64,000 nt of DNA from Arthrobacter sp. C2 (GCA_024207135.1 CP042428.1:2728001-2792000), one strand, 5' to 3'; positions 1-8,877 are shown, counted from the first letter of the stretch. Notes: generated by a model not told the origin, from the sequence alone. A program made the numbers and translations.

Positions 1-486
1 GGAATGCAGCTTGGCCAGGGTGGAAACCAGCTGGTCCGCGATGGCGCGGGTGCGCTTTTCGCCCAGCGGCTTCAACTCGTCCGCGTACCGGTAGGGCACG
101 CCTTCGACTAGTTCCATGACGTAGAAGTCGGCGCCCAGCACGTCCTTGTCACCGCAGTAGGCGATCATTTTCGCCACCGGGACGTCGGTGCCTTCCAGCG
201 CCGAGGCCATGGCGTATTCCCGGTTCATGTCATGCGCGGTGGCCATGATCTCGCCCAGGGGCGGGCGGCGCACGATCCACTGCCGGGTTCCGTCGCCCAT
301 GGCGTAGGTCAGGTTGGAACGGCCGCCCTGGATCAGGGTTGCCCTCAGGTCCCCGGCCACCAGGCCTGGCTTCTCCGTCTCCAGCCAGGCCTTCAGCCGG
401 CCAAGATCGAGTCCGGTGGGTGAGCCGGCCGGCGCCGCTGCGCCGGGTTCGTGTGCGGTTTTCATTATGTCTGCCGTTTCACTCAT
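1..486 (-). CDS. Phosphotransferase family protein, N-terminal part (runs off left edge)
   Basis: The visible 162 residues match the start of the aminoglycoside-phosphotransferase/ACAD10-like kinase fold: a glycine-containing strand (LIQGGRSNLTYAM, about 52-64), an invariant-type block WIVRRPPLG around 69-77 and a conserved VMELVEGVPY segment near 126. Family members in actinobacteria often accompany acyl-CoA enzymes, and the substrate is usually unknown. The ATG overlaps the stop of the upstream lipoprotein gene by 4 bp (ATGA at 483-486), so it is translationally coupled and belongs to the acyl-CoA synthetase/carboxylase operon. The C-terminal half with the catalytic Asp lies outside the window, so activity cannot be judged. 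Confidence 0.8.
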   Translation of the reverse strand, partial: MSETADIMKTAHEPGAAAPAGSPTGLDLGRLKAWLETEKPGLVAGDLRATLIQGGRSNLTYAMGDGTRQWIVRRPPLGEIMATAHDMNREYAMASALEGTDVPVAKMIAYCGDKDVLGADFYVMELVEGVPYRYADELKPLGEKRTRAIADQLVSTLAKLHS

Positions 487-1610
487 GCCCGTGCGAACTC
501 CGGAACGAGCGTCTCAAAGGTGATGTCGCCCTTCTTGACGCTGCCGAAGCGCAGTGCAAGCTCGGCCATGTTATCGACCGTTGCCTCGTCGGCCTTGAAC
601 ATCGGCTTGATCTTTGGCTGGACCGCAGTGATGTAGTGCTCCACATAGGCCGCCGCGATTTCCGGGGCCTTGCCGCCCAGCCCATTGTCGTTGAGCAACT
701 TCGCCGCCGCCTCCTTGTTCGCGTGGATCCAGTTGCTGGCATCTTCCTGGGCGGCCAGCCAGTTCTGGACGACTTCGGGCTGCTTTTGTGCCAGTTCCTC
801 GCGGACGCCGATCGCCACCACCGCCTGGTTGCGCAGCAATTCCGGGACATTGGCCGCGGAGAAGTCGAGCAGAATGTTTCCGCCGGCTTCCTTCGCGATC
901 AGGCGCGTGGAGGTCCATTGGACCGAGACGTAGGCGTCGATGCGCTTGGCCTTGATGTTGGGGATCGCCTGGACGGTGGGCCCGACGGCAAGGACGGTGA
1001 CGTCGCCGGCCTTCATGCCCGCCAGTTCCAGGGCCAGCCGCAGTTGCAGGTCGCCGCCGGCGCCAACGGCCGTGACGCCGATCTTCTTGCCCTTCAGGGA
1101 GCGCATCTTCTCCTCGAAGCCGGCATCGGCCGCGGGCCACGAGACATCCGGGCTGCCAACGATTCCGTAGGTGGTCTCCAGGGTCCGGAAGCCCACCAGC
1201 ACCGGGCGCTTGCCCTTGGAGCTGTTCGCGTGGGTGGCCATCAGCAGCCCGGTGTCGGCGGCGTAGCCGTCAACTGCACCGGCGACCAGGAGCTGGAACG
1301 CCTGGACGCCGCTCTGCGGGGTTAGGAGCTTGGGCACCTCCAGCGAGTGCTTGGCGTAGTCCTTGTTGGCCAGGTTCACGGTGTCCAGGAAGTACGCGTC
1401 GCCGGGGAAGGACGCCACCCCGAACTTCTGGGCGGCACCGGAGGCGCCCGCCGCGCCCCCGGCCTGCCCACCGCAGGCCGCCAGCAGCGAGGCCGAGCCA
1501 AGGGCGGCCGTGCCAAGGCCGAGATACTTCAACAGCGAACGTCGAGATACGCCGCTGTCCAACATCCGCCGGGCCCCGAGGGGCGAGCGGCCGTTCTGTG
1601 ACTCAAACAT
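483..1610 (-). CDS. ABC transporter substrate-binding lipoprotein (NMT1/SsuA type, Tat signal)
   Basis: 375 residues. The N terminus carries a twin-arginine motif (SRRSLLKYLGLG, about 20-31), a short hydrophobic core and a lipobox ending in LLAAC, so it should be exported folded by Tat and lipid-anchored. The mature part resembles the NMT1/THI5-SsuA class of binding proteins for sulfonates, nitrate, thiamine precursors or small organics. Start 1610 was chosen because a GGAG box lies just upstream and the Tat signal begins soon after. No permease or ATPase is adjacent. The only matching partners in the window are the permease at 12529-13371 and the ATPase at 14601-15485, so I infer one transporter split over three sites. 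Confidence 0.85.
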   Translation of the reverse strand: MFESQNGRSPLGARRMLDSGVSRRSLLKYLGLGTAALGSASLLAACGGQAGGAAGASGAAQKFGVASFPGDAYFLDTVNLANKDYAKHSLEVPKLLTPQSGVQAFQLLVAGAVDGYAADTGLLMATHANSSKGKRPVLVGFRTLETTYGIVGSPDVSWPAADAGFEEKMRSLKGKKIGVTAVGAGGDLQLRLALELAGMKAGDVTVLAVGPTVQAIPNIKAKRIDAYVSVQWTSTRLIAKEAGGNILLDFSAANVPELLRNQAVVAIGVREELAQKQPEVVQNWLAAQEDASNWIHANKEAAAKLLNDNGLGGKAPEIAAAYVEHYITAVQPKIKPMFKADEATVDNMAELALRFGSVKKGDITFETLVPEFARA

Positions 1611-1681
1611 CTTCACTCCATTGTGGTTGATTCGTACCTGCCGGCCCCGGCCGTCCGTGGCCCGGTGCGACGGTGAGCTGA

Positions 1682-2698
1682 CTAGTGTTGGTTCTCGGCG
1701 TGTTCCATGACCACGCGGCCCACGGTCTTTCCATCTGCCAGCCGCTGGAGTGCGGCGGGCACGCCGTCCAGGGTGAACCTTTCGCTGACGAAGGGGTCGA
1801 TGGCCCCGGAGTCCGCCAACCTGGTCAATTCCTGGTGGCACCGGTCCACGAGTGCCGGGTTCTTGGTGTTGTAAAGGCCCCAGTGGATGCCCATGATCGA
1901 GTAGTTCTTCACCAGCGCGTGGTTCAGCTTCGCGCTCTGGATTTCTCCCCCGGCAAAGCCGACGACAATGATCCGGCCCTCGAACGCGATGCACTTGGTC
2001 GAGCGCTGGTAGGTCTCCCCGCCCACCGGGTCGTAGATGACATCGGCTCCCTGGCCGCCGGTGAACACCTTGACCTGCTCGACAAAGTCGTCCTTGCGCC
2101 GGTCGATGACCAGGTCGGCGCCGAGCTTGCGGGCGTATTCGGCCTTCGCCTCGCCACCGACCACGCCGATGACCCTCGCTCCGGCAGCCTTGCCGAGCTG
2201 GATCGCGGCGCTGCCCACGCCGCCGGCGGCGGCGTGGACCAGCAGCGTCTCCCCCGGCTGGATCCGGGCCAGGCGGTGCAGTGCGAACCAGCCGGTCTGG
2301 TAGCCGATGAACAGGCAGGAGGCCTGGGCGTCATCCAGCGAGGCCGGTGCCTGGTGCACCTTGTCCTGGTCCATCAGCGCGTATTCGGCGAACCCGCCGT
2401 ACGGCAGGGTGGTCAGGCCCAGGACCCGGTCGCCGACCGCCGCCCGGGTGGTTCCCGGGCCCACGGCGATCACCTCGGCGCAGACTTCGCGTCCGGGAGT
2501 GAACGGCAGTTCCGGCTTGACCTGGTAGATGCCGCGGCACATCAGGACGTCCGGGAAGTTGGCCGCGGAAGCCAGGACGCGCACAAGCACCTGCCCCGCC
2601 CCGGGTTCGGGAACCTCGATGTCGGCCAGTTGCAGTGCATCGACGGGTTCGCCCAGCCGGGTGACCGTCCACGCCTTCAGGGTGCTGGGGATCGACAT
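1682..2698 (-). CDS. Zinc-independent MDR oxidoreductase, NADPH:quinone reductase-like
   Basis: 338 residues of the medium-chain dehydrogenase/reductase superfamily, quinone oxidoreductase branch. The GroES-like half includes FTPGREVCAEVIAVGPG near 68-84. The nucleotide-binding half has the loop HAAAGGVGSAAIQLGKAAGA (about 151-170), typical of NADPH-using enoyl or quinone reductases. The cysteine cluster of the structural-zinc lobe is absent. It starts 2 bp beyond the stop of the biotin-carrier gene and is the fifth gene of the operon read from 8039. Such enzymes reduce alpha,beta-unsaturated carbonyls or acyl-CoAs. I infer an enoyl-reducing role in this pathway, but the substrate is unknown. 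Confidence 0.85.
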   Translation of the reverse strand: MSIPSTLKAWTVTRLGEPVDALQLADIEVPEPGAGQVLVRVLASAANFPDVLMCRGIYQVKPELPFTPGREVCAEVIAVGPGTTRAAVGDRVLGLTTLPYGGFAEYALMDQDKVHQAPASLDDAQASCLFIGYQTGWFALHRLARIQPGETLLVHAAAGGVGSAAIQLGKAAGARVIGVVGGEAKAEYARKLGADLVIDRRKDDFVEQVKVFTGGQGADVIYDPVGGETYQRSTKCIAFEGRIIVVGFAGGEIQSAKLNHALVKNYSIMGIHWGLYNTKNPALVDRCHQELTRLADSGAIDPFVSERFTLDGVPAALQRLADGKTVGRVVMEHAENQH

Positions 2699-2700
2699 GG

Positions 2701-2928
2701 CTACTCCGACTCGAACTGGATCAGGGCCTGGCCGGAGGCGACCACGTCGCCCTCGGCCACGTCGACGGACAGCACCGTGCCGGCTTCCTCGGCCGTGACG
2801 GGAATTTCCATCTTCATGGCTTCGAGGATCATGAAAACATCGTCTTCCTCCACGTGGTCACCCGGTGCAACGAGGATCTTCCACACGTTTGCGCCCATGT
2901 CCGCCGCAATTGTCTCTGCCATTTTCAT
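2701..2928 (-). CDS. Stand-alone biotin carboxyl carrier protein (75 aa)
   Basis: A free-standing biotinyl domain. The biotin-acceptor motif EAMKME places the modified lysine at about residue 39, flanked by the two half-barrel segments usual for the fold. In most actinobacterial acyl-CoA carboxylases this domain is fused to the C terminus of the biotin carboxylase; here the neighbouring carboxylase (2925-4310) lacks it, so this gene supplies it in trans. The ATG at 2928 overlaps the carboxylase stop by 4 bp. A second ATG at 2922 sits at a more usual distance from the AAAGGAG box and could be the true start. Confidence 0.9.
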   Translation of the reverse strand: MKMAETIAADMGANVWKILVAPGDHVEEDDVFMILEAMKMEIPVTAEEAGTVLSVDVAEGDVVASGQALIQFESE

Positions 2929-4310
2929 GCACTCCTTTTGGCCAGCTTGGCCTCTTCTTTAAGTCGTAGTTGGATGCGTTCCACCAGTCCGGTGTCGTAG
3001 CGTCCCTCGGTGAATTCCCCGGAGGCGAGGATCTCCTCTAGGAATTGCTGGTTGGTGACCAATCCCTGGATATCGAATTCCTCGCACGCCTTGATGGCGC
3101 GGGCGTGGGCTTCGGCGCGGGTGGCACCGAATGCACACACCTTGGCGATCAGCGAGTCGAAGTGCGGGGTGACTTCGGTGTGCGCCTGGTAGCCGGAGTC
3201 GACGCGGATGCCCTCGCCGGTGGGTTCGATCCAGCCGTCGATCGGGCCGGGGCGCGGGAAGAACTTCTTCGGGTCCTCGGCGCAGATGCGCAACTCGATC
3301 GCGTGGCCGCGGGCCACTGGTGCGAAATCCTCCGTGGTGGTGCCGGTGGCCGCGATGGAAAGCTGCTGCTCGACCAGGTCGACGCCGTGGGTCATCTCGG
3401 TGATCGGGTGCTCCACCTGGATGCGGGTGTTCATCTCCAGGAAGACGAAGTCGCCGGTCACGGTGTCCAGCAGGAACTCGACGGTGCCGGCATTGCGGTA
3501 GCCGACCGCTGCGGCGGAGGCGATGGCGCATTCGATGAGGCGTTCGCGCACCGCCGGGTCCAGGTGCGGCGCCGGGGATTCCTCGATCAGCTTCTGGTGA
3601 CGGCGCTGGGTGGAACAGTCGCGCTCGCCCAGGGCCACCACGGTGCCGTCGTCCAGGCCCAAGACCTGGACTTCGATGTGCCGCGCGGATTGGACAAAGC
3701 GCTCGACGAAGACGCGGTCGGAGCCGAAGCTGCGCTCGGACATCGACTTGGTGTTCTCGAAGGCCTTGCGAAGCTCCTCGGCGTTGTGCGCAACGGCCAT
3801 GCCGATGCCTCCGCCGCCGGCGGAGGCCTTGACCATCACCGGGTATCCGATGCGGTCGGCTTCCTCGACGGCCTCATCGCCGGTCTTCAGTGCGGCACCG
3901 GCGTCGCCGCTGATCGGCACGCCCGCTGCCGCCACGGCGCGGCGGGACTCGACCTTGTCCCCCATGACCTCGATGACCTCGGCCGAGGGACCCACCCAGA
4001 TCAATCCGGCCTCGGCGACCTCGCGGGCGAATCCGGCATTTTCGGCCAGGAACCCGTAGCCGGGGTGGATGGCGGTGGCCCCTGCTTCCTTGGCGATCGC
4101 AATGATCTGTGCGCGGTCGAGGTAGGACTGCACCGGCATGTCGCCGGTGAGCTCGATGGCCACTGAAGCCTCTGCCACGTAGGGCAGGGCGGCGTCGACC
4201 TTGTGGTAGACGGCGACGGTGCGCACACCGAGGCGGTTGGCCGTCTTGATGATGCGCCGGGCGATTTCGCCGCGGTTGGCGACCAGCAGGCATTCGGGAA
4301 ATGAATTCAT
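2925..4310 (-). CDS. Biotin carboxylase subunit of acyl-CoA carboxylase
   Basis: 461 residues covering only the biotin carboxylase part: an N-terminal LLVANRGEIARRI start motif, an ATP-grasp with the glycine-rich loop KASAGGGGIGMAVA (about 158-171), the EMNTRIQVEHPITE motif near 286 and the C-terminal carboxylase domain. It carboxylates biotin with ATP and bicarbonate. It ends without a biotinyl domain, which follows as a separate gene. Start 4310 has an AAGGAG box; the longer reading to 4379 adds sequence unlike the family. It lies 10 bp after the carboxyltransferase gene, with which it should form one complex. Confidence 0.92.
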   Translation of the reverse strand: MNSFPECLLVANRGEIARRIIKTANRLGVRTVAVYHKVDAALPYVAEASVAIELTGDMPVQSYLDRAQIIAIAKEAGATAIHPGYGFLAENAGFAREVAEAGLIWVGPSAEVIEVMGDKVESRRAVAAAGVPISGDAGAALKTGDEAVEEADRIGYPVMVKASAGGGGIGMAVAHNAEELRKAFENTKSMSERSFGSDRVFVERFVQSARHIEVQVLGLDDGTVVALGERDCSTQRRHQKLIEESPAPHLDPAVRERLIECAIASAAAVGYRNAGTVEFLLDTVTGDFVFLEMNTRIQVEHPITEMTHGVDLVEQQLSIAATGTTTEDFAPVARGHAIELRICAEDPKKFFPRPGPIDGWIEPTGEGIRVDSGYQAHTEVTPHFDSLIAKVCAFGATRAEAHARAIKACEEFDIQGLVTNQQFLEEILASGEFTEGRYDTGLVERIQLRLKEEAKLAKRSA

Positions 4311-4320
4311 TATGGGCTCC

Positions 4321-5895
4321 TTAGAAGCTCGTGGGCCAGGTGCGCAACAGGTGTTCGCCGACACCGTTGGTCCGGGCACGGTAGTGGTCCTTGAGGGCGC
4401 CGAGGATGAACTCGCGGGTTTCGGCCGGATCGATGACCTGCTCGAATCCGAAGACCTGGGCCACGTCGTAGGCGGTGGTGCCCTTGTTCATCTCCGCGAG
4501 ACGCAGTTCGTACATTTCCGGGTCGGTTTCCTTGTCGATGCCGTGCACCACCGATACAGCCGAGGTCGGATCCATGAAGCTCACCTCGGAGGACCACCAG
4601 CCGGCGGTGGCGTCGGCGGTGCCGCCGCCACCCATGTTGATCAGGGCCTGGCCGTAGTTCTTGCGCATGGTGACGGCGATCTTCGGCACGGTGACCAGTG
4701 AAAGAGCGTTCATCCAGTTGATTATCTTGCCGGCCACCTTGCTCCGCTCGGCCTCGAGGCCGATCAGGAAGCCGGGCTGGTCAACGAGCATCACCACGGG
4801 GATGTTGTACGAATCGCACAGGACCAGGAAGCTGGTCGCCTTGTCGCAGGCGGCGCCGTCCAGGGCGCCTCCCTTGAACATCGGGTTGTTGGCGACGATG
4901 CCGACCGACTGGCCGCCGATGCGGGCGAGCGAGGTCACCAGGGACTTGCCGTAGCGGGCCTTGATCGGGAACACCGAGCCGGTGTCCACGACGATGTCGA
5001 TGACCTTGCGCACGTCGTAGGTCTTGGTGCGTTCGGCGGGAACGATGTTCTTGATTTCCTCGGCGCGGTCCCCGGATCCGCTGGGGACCGGGGCCAGCGG
5101 CGGGGTCTGGCCGTTGTGCGAGGGCAGGTAGGAAAGGAAGCGGCGGATCAGTTCGATCGCTTCCTCGTCGGAGTCGGCCACCGCGTCGGCGAAGCCGGTG
5201 ACCTCGGAGTGCATCTTCCAGCCGCCGAGCTCCTGGGCGTCGACCTGCTGGCCGGTGGCGCGGGAGACCAAGTTGGGGCTGGAGACCGCAAGCACGGCGC
5301 CCTTGCGGAACACCGCGAAGTCAGAGGCCATGGTGTGCCAGGCCGCCGATCCGAAGCAGTAGCCGAAGGCGGCCGAAACCCAGGGGCTTTCCCGCTGGCG
5401 CAGGAACCGGGTCTTGCCGTTGGCCGATCCCATGCCGGTGCCGCCCATGGCGTCGGGCATGCGCACGCCAGTGGATTCGCAAAGGTAGACCAGTGGCTGG
5501 CCGGTCTTGACCACCAATTCCTTGAAGTGGGACATCTTCTTGTTGCTGATCGGGGACGAAGAGGATCCCTTGACGGTGAAGTCGTAGGCCACGACGCTCG
5601 CGCGCCGGCCGTCAACCTCGCCGGTACCGGTAATCTTGCCGTCGGCGGGGGTCTTGTCGCGGTCCGCCGGCACGGCCGAGGTCACGAACAGCCCGGACTC
5701 GCGGAAGGTTCCAGGGTCCAGCAGCAGCGCGATGCGCTCGCGGGCGTTCAGCTCGCCCTTGGCCCGGCGGGCCTCAAGCTTCCGGACCCCGCCCATGGCC
5801 AATGCAGCAGCGCGCTTCTTTTCGTGCTCCTGCTCGCGGGTGCACGTGGCTTCTGCGAGGCCGGCCACGTCTTTCTTGACTGCTTCGGTTGTCAT
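4321..5895 (-). CDS. Acyl-CoA carboxylase carboxyltransferase (beta) subunit
   Basis: 524 residues with both crotonase-fold halves of a PccB/AccD-type carboxyltransferase. The N half contains the CESTGVRMPDAMGGTG segment near 138 and the C half MLVDQPGFLIGLEAERSK near 368. It transfers carboxyl from biotin to an acyl-CoA. The N-half oxyanion region reads YCFGSAAWHTM rather than the CAGGAAYSPA-like form of propionyl-CoA carboxylases, so acetyl- or propionyl-CoA should not be assumed as substrate. Its ATG overlaps the synthetase stop by 4 bp (ATGA, 5892-5895). The partners are the biotin carboxylase and carrier immediately downstream. Confidence 0.9.
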   Translation of the reverse strand: MTTEAVKKDVAGLAEATCTREQEHEKKRAAALAMGGVRKLEARRAKGELNARERIALLLDPGTFRESGLFVTSAVPADRDKTPADGKITGTGEVDGRRASVVAYDFTVKGSSSSPISNKKMSHFKELVVKTGQPLVYLCESTGVRMPDAMGGTGMGSANGKTRFLRQRESPWVSAAFGYCFGSAAWHTMASDFAVFRKGAVLAVSSPNLVSRATGQQVDAQELGGWKMHSEVTGFADAVADSDEEAIELIRRFLSYLPSHNGQTPPLAPVPSGSGDRAEEIKNIVPAERTKTYDVRKVIDIVVDTGSVFPIKARYGKSLVTSLARIGGQSVGIVANNPMFKGGALDGAACDKATSFLVLCDSYNIPVVMLVDQPGFLIGLEAERSKVAGKIINWMNALSLVTVPKIAVTMRKNYGQALINMGGGGTADATAGWWSSEVSFMDPTSAVSVVHGIDKETDPEMYELRLAEMNKGTTAYDVAQVFGFEQVIDPAETREFILGALKDHYRARTNGVGEHLLRTWPTSF

Positions 5896-8039
5896 CTTTC
5901 TTGCCTTCCGTTTGCGCCAAGCGATGCCTGGTGGATTTGCTGGCCCTGTTCGAGCACTGCCCGCGCGGCAAGTGCCGCGTCTTCAAAGGTCGGGAATACC
6001 GGGATGCCGATCCGGCGGGCACGTTGTGCGTACGCCTTGATCATTTCCTCGGTTTCGGCGCTGCCATCGGTTTTCAGGACCAGCAGCTGGTGGGTGCCGG
6101 GCTTCGATTCGTCGCGGGCCTTGCCGATCGAGTCGATGATGTTGCCCGTCACGTCGCCGTGCGTTTCCCCGAGGTTGCGCTGGATGATCCCGACATTCAG
6201 GTGGGAGATCAGCAAGGCCGGGTGGCTGCCGGCGAGAACAGTCTTGAGGATGTCCTGCGCGACAGCGCCGTTCTTGACCGCCAGCGTCCCGGCCGGCACG
6301 TCGATCGGGTTGTGGAAGCCGTTGCCCGGTGGCAGCTCCAGGGATTCAAGCTGGTTGACCACCGAGTCGGGCAGGTGCGGGGATCCCACGCCCTGGCGGT
6401 CAAGTGCGTCGGCGCCCAGCACGCTGGCGCCGCCGCCGTTGCCGAACAGGACGGCCTCGCGGCCGCGTGTCTGCACGCCGAGGTCCAGCGTCGAGAGTGC
6501 GTGCAGGGCCGTGGCGAAGTCCTCGAGCGAGTCGACCAGCGTCATCCCTGCCTGCCGGGCAATGGCCGGCCACAGCCGGTGGTTCCCGGACAGGGCGCCG
6601 GTGTGGCTGGTTGCTGCACGCGAGCCTTCGGCCGTCCGGCCGCCGGCCAGCAGCACCACCGGCTTGCGGGTCGCTGCGGCCCCGAGCACGTCCATGACCT
6701 CGCGGGCCACCCCGAGGGATTCAACGTACAGGCCGATGACCTGCACGTCGTCGTTTGCCAGGTGGGACTTCACCAGTTCGGCCGCGTTCACGTCGGCGCT
6801 GTTGCCGATGCTGACCACGGAATGGAAGTCGATGCCGCGCATGGCTCCCACACGCAGGATGTCCACGCTCAGTCCGCCGCTCTGGGATACCACTGCCGTC
6901 GACCCCGGGGTCAGCGGCGCCTCGGGCAGGAAGGACAGGCGTGAGGCCGAGGCGTGGGTGCCCAGGCAGTTCGGGCCGATCAAGCGGATGCCGGCTTCGC
7001 GCACGGTGCGCACCAGTTCTGCTTCCAGCTCCTTGCCGTCCTCGACTTCTCCGAAGCCGCTGGAGATGACCTGCGCGAAGCGCACCTTGCCGGCGCCGGC
7101 GGCCAGCGCCTGGGCAACGCGTGCACCGGGCATGGCCACGAATGCGTAGTCGACCGGCTCGTCCAGCTCGGCCAGCGAAGCGATGGCCGGAAGGCCTTCG
7201 ATGGTGTCGGCGGTCGGGTTCACCGGGATGATGGTTCCGGTGAAGCCGTTGGCGAGCATGTTGAGGATGAAGCGGTTGGCCATGTTCGGGCGCTTGCCGC
7301 TGGCACCGACGACGGCGACGCGGCGGGGTTCGAACAGTGCGGAGAAATCGGTTGCCGCAACCTCGGAACGTTGAATGGCGGCGGTATCGGCCGGGTCGGC
7401 TTCCCCGACGACGAAGCGGGCATCCACGGCCACCGCGCGGGTGTCGGAGACGATGACCGGGTTCAGGTCGATTTCCGTGACGTCCGCGGGCAGCGAGGCC
7501 AGCAGTCCGTCCGGGCCGGCGAGCCGGGAAATCAGGGTGACCAGCGATGAAACGTCGGCCTTCAGGCCGCCGCGTGCGCCGTTGAGGATCTTCAGGCCGC
7601 GCAGTTCCTGCAGCATGCCGTTGATCCGGGTCTCGGACAGCGGGGCCAGGCCGAAGGCGACGTCTTCGAAGACCTCGACCATGACTCCGCCCAGGCCGAC
7701 CATGACGGTCCAGCCCAGTCCGGGGGCGCGCACGGCGCCGACGATGATTTCGTGGCCGGCCGGAATCATTTCCTCGACCAGCAGGCCCTCGAGCCGGTGC
7801 CCGAAGTCGGCGAGGGAGTCACGCATCTGCGTTGCGACCTCATGGAGTTCGGCGCGGGTCACCCCGACGCGGACTCCGCCGGCATCCGACTTGTGTACAA
7901 GCGTCGTGGAAATCGCCTTGACGACCAGGGGCTCGCGAAGGTGTCCGGGAAGTTCCCCTCCCACGGGGATTTCCACGCCCTGGGGGGTGTCGATGCCGAA
8001 GGCCGAGAGCAGGGATTTTCCTTCTGCTTCGGTGAACAT
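5892..8039 (-). CDS. Acyl-CoA synthetase, NDP-forming (fused ATP-grasp and CoA-ligase)
   Basis: 715 residues. An ATP-grasp module comes first, with VVKAISTTLVHKSDAGGVRV near 40-59. It is followed by a CoA-binding Rossmann domain (VAVVGASGKRPNMANRF, about 243-259; IGPNCLGTHAS near 338) and a succinyl-CoA ligase-like region with the SHTGAL motif that carries the phosphohistidine. The family makes acyl-CoA from an acid, ATP and CoA with ADP release. The ATP-grasp-first order is the reverse of the commoner CoA-binding-first arrangement. Start 8039 has an AGGGA box; the upstream extension to 8162 is not family-like. It is the first gene of the operon, so it probably activates the acid that the carboxylase then handles. 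Confidence 0.88.
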   Translation of the reverse strand: MFTEAEGKSLLSAFGIDTPQGVEIPVGGELPGHLREPLVVKAISTTLVHKSDAGGVRVGVTRAELHEVATQMRDSLADFGHRLEGLLVEEMIPAGHEIIVGAVRAPGLGWTVMVGLGGVMVEVFEDVAFGLAPLSETRINGMLQELRGLKILNGARGGLKADVSSLVTLISRLAGPDGLLASLPADVTEIDLNPVIVSDTRAVAVDARFVVGEADPADTAAIQRSEVAATDFSALFEPRRVAVVGASGKRPNMANRFILNMLANGFTGTIIPVNPTADTIEGLPAIASLAELDEPVDYAFVAMPGARVAQALAAGAGKVRFAQVISSGFGEVEDGKELEAELVRTVREAGIRLIGPNCLGTHASASRLSFLPEAPLTPGSTAVVSQSGGLSVDILRVGAMRGIDFHSVVSIGNSADVNAAELVKSHLANDDVQVIGLYVESLGVAREVMDVLGAAATRKPVVLLAGGRTAEGSRAATSHTGALSGNHRLWPAIARQAGMTLVDSLEDFATALHALSTLDLGVQTRGREAVLFGNGGGASVLGADALDRQGVGSPHLPDSVVNQLESLELPPGNGFHNPIDVPAGTLAVKNGAVAQDILKTVLAGSHPALLISHLNVGIIQRNLGETHGDVTGNIIDSIGKARDESKPGTHQLLVLKTDGSAETEEMIKAYAQRARRIGIPVFPTFEDAALAARAVLEQGQQIHQASLGANGRQER

Positions 8040-8194
8040 GGCCGATTCCCTGTTTTTCGCCTGGGCAATGAACCCAACGATGGTGTCGGAGTTACTAGGC
8101 TTGGCTGTTTCGACTAACAACTGGGGGCACCTCACTGAACGTTGGATCGGACGGCATGGCATGCGTCCGGCGTGAGATCAGTCTCGTTAGCCAA

Positions 8195-8208
8195 TTCACA
8201 TCTGTGAA
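8195..8208. promoter_or_regulatory. 14-bp palindrome, possible operator of the synthetase operon
   Basis: Perfect inverted repeat TTCACA-TC-TGTGAA about 155 bp upstream of the synthetase start. The half-sites are arranged TCACA then TGTGA, so it is not a CRP-type TGTGA-N6-TCACA box. The regulator is unknown. Confidence 0.4.
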
Positions 8209-8231
8209 GCATTTCCGCGCTGGCACGGTGA

Positions 8232-8244
8232 TACCGGTGCGCTA
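8232..8244. promoter_or_regulatory. Candidate LysR box (T-N11-A), copy 2
   Basis: TACCGGTGCGCTA agrees at 10 of 13 positions with the perfect palindrome core TATCGATGCGATA at 14376-14388, and both have the T-N11-A form usual for LysR regulators. It lies about 190 bp upstream of the synthetase operon. The LysR gene at 10584-11486 is the candidate regulator; that link is inference. Confidence 0.4.
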
Positions 8245-8877
8245 TCGGAAATCCTTATCACCCGCACTTCCAAACTCCTCCGGTCACGGAAAACCCGGCC
8301 GGGTGGGGAGTCCGGGGCGCTTGCCCGGGGAAGGAAAGCAGGTGGGCTCGATCGGGCGACACCGACCGACGGCGCGGCTCCGGCACGGTGGGCTCCACCC
8401 CGAGGGTCGTCCGGAAACACGGACTCCCGAAGGCAAACGCCGCGGTTTTCCGATGCCGCCGGGGATGCCATGCCGTCGGCCGGCCGGGCGGGGCAGATCG
8501 ATGGCCCGCAATCCCCCTTCAGGCATCCGGCGGCTCGCCACGCGATGGACAGGCAAGATCCCGCGATGGTCGCCTTCCGGTCCCGGTGCGGGAACCCACG
8601 GGAGATCCCCGGCACGATCCGGGATGCGGAAATTCGCAACCGGACCGCCGAGCCGCCATGGCTGCCAAGCGGACTCCCTCACGGCCTGGGCGCCGTGGCC
8701 GTCCAAGGGCCGGGAGATCGGCCCGGTTGTCCAGCATGATTCCCGATCAGCGCGATAGCCAAAGCGCCGTTGAACGGCAGCAGTGCCCCGGCTCTACTTG
8801 TAGAATGAGGATCACGGTGTGCGGCATGTCACACTCGGCCTCCCGTCCATCGACACCCAATACGCCAGGAGACCAGC

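Larger units (their letters stand above)
8040..8877. other. 838-bp divergent intergenic region, no gene seen
   Basis: It lies between the acyl-CoA synthetase operon (leftward) and the MFS gene (rightward). The left third, to about 8280, has ordinary composition and holds two short symmetric sites (8195-8208 and 8232-8244). From about 8280 to 8760 the sequence is very G+C-rich, with open frames on both strands but no recognisable protein and no convincing ribosome-binding site. I treat those frames as chance. Confidence 0.6.

Noticed and set aside
5116-7149. 677-codon open frame opposite the carboxylase and synthetase genes
   Set aside because: It is antisense to two clear family matches. Long antisense frames are common in high-G+C coding DNA, and its translation shows no domain.
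8195-8208. CRP-type box reading of the TTCACA/TGTGAA palindrome
   Set aside because: CRP sites have TGTGA first and a 6-bp spacer. Here the half-sites are in the opposite order with a 2-bp spacer.
8196-8758. Overlapping frames of 140-200 codons on both strands in the 8-kb spacer
   Set aside because: No family resemblance, arginine/glycine/proline-rich translations typical of random G+C-rich DNA, and no ribosome-binding site.
8770-8806. TTGAAC and TAGAAT hexamers before the MFS gene as a promoter
   Set aside because: The spacer is 25 bp, too long for a standard sigma-70-like promoter.
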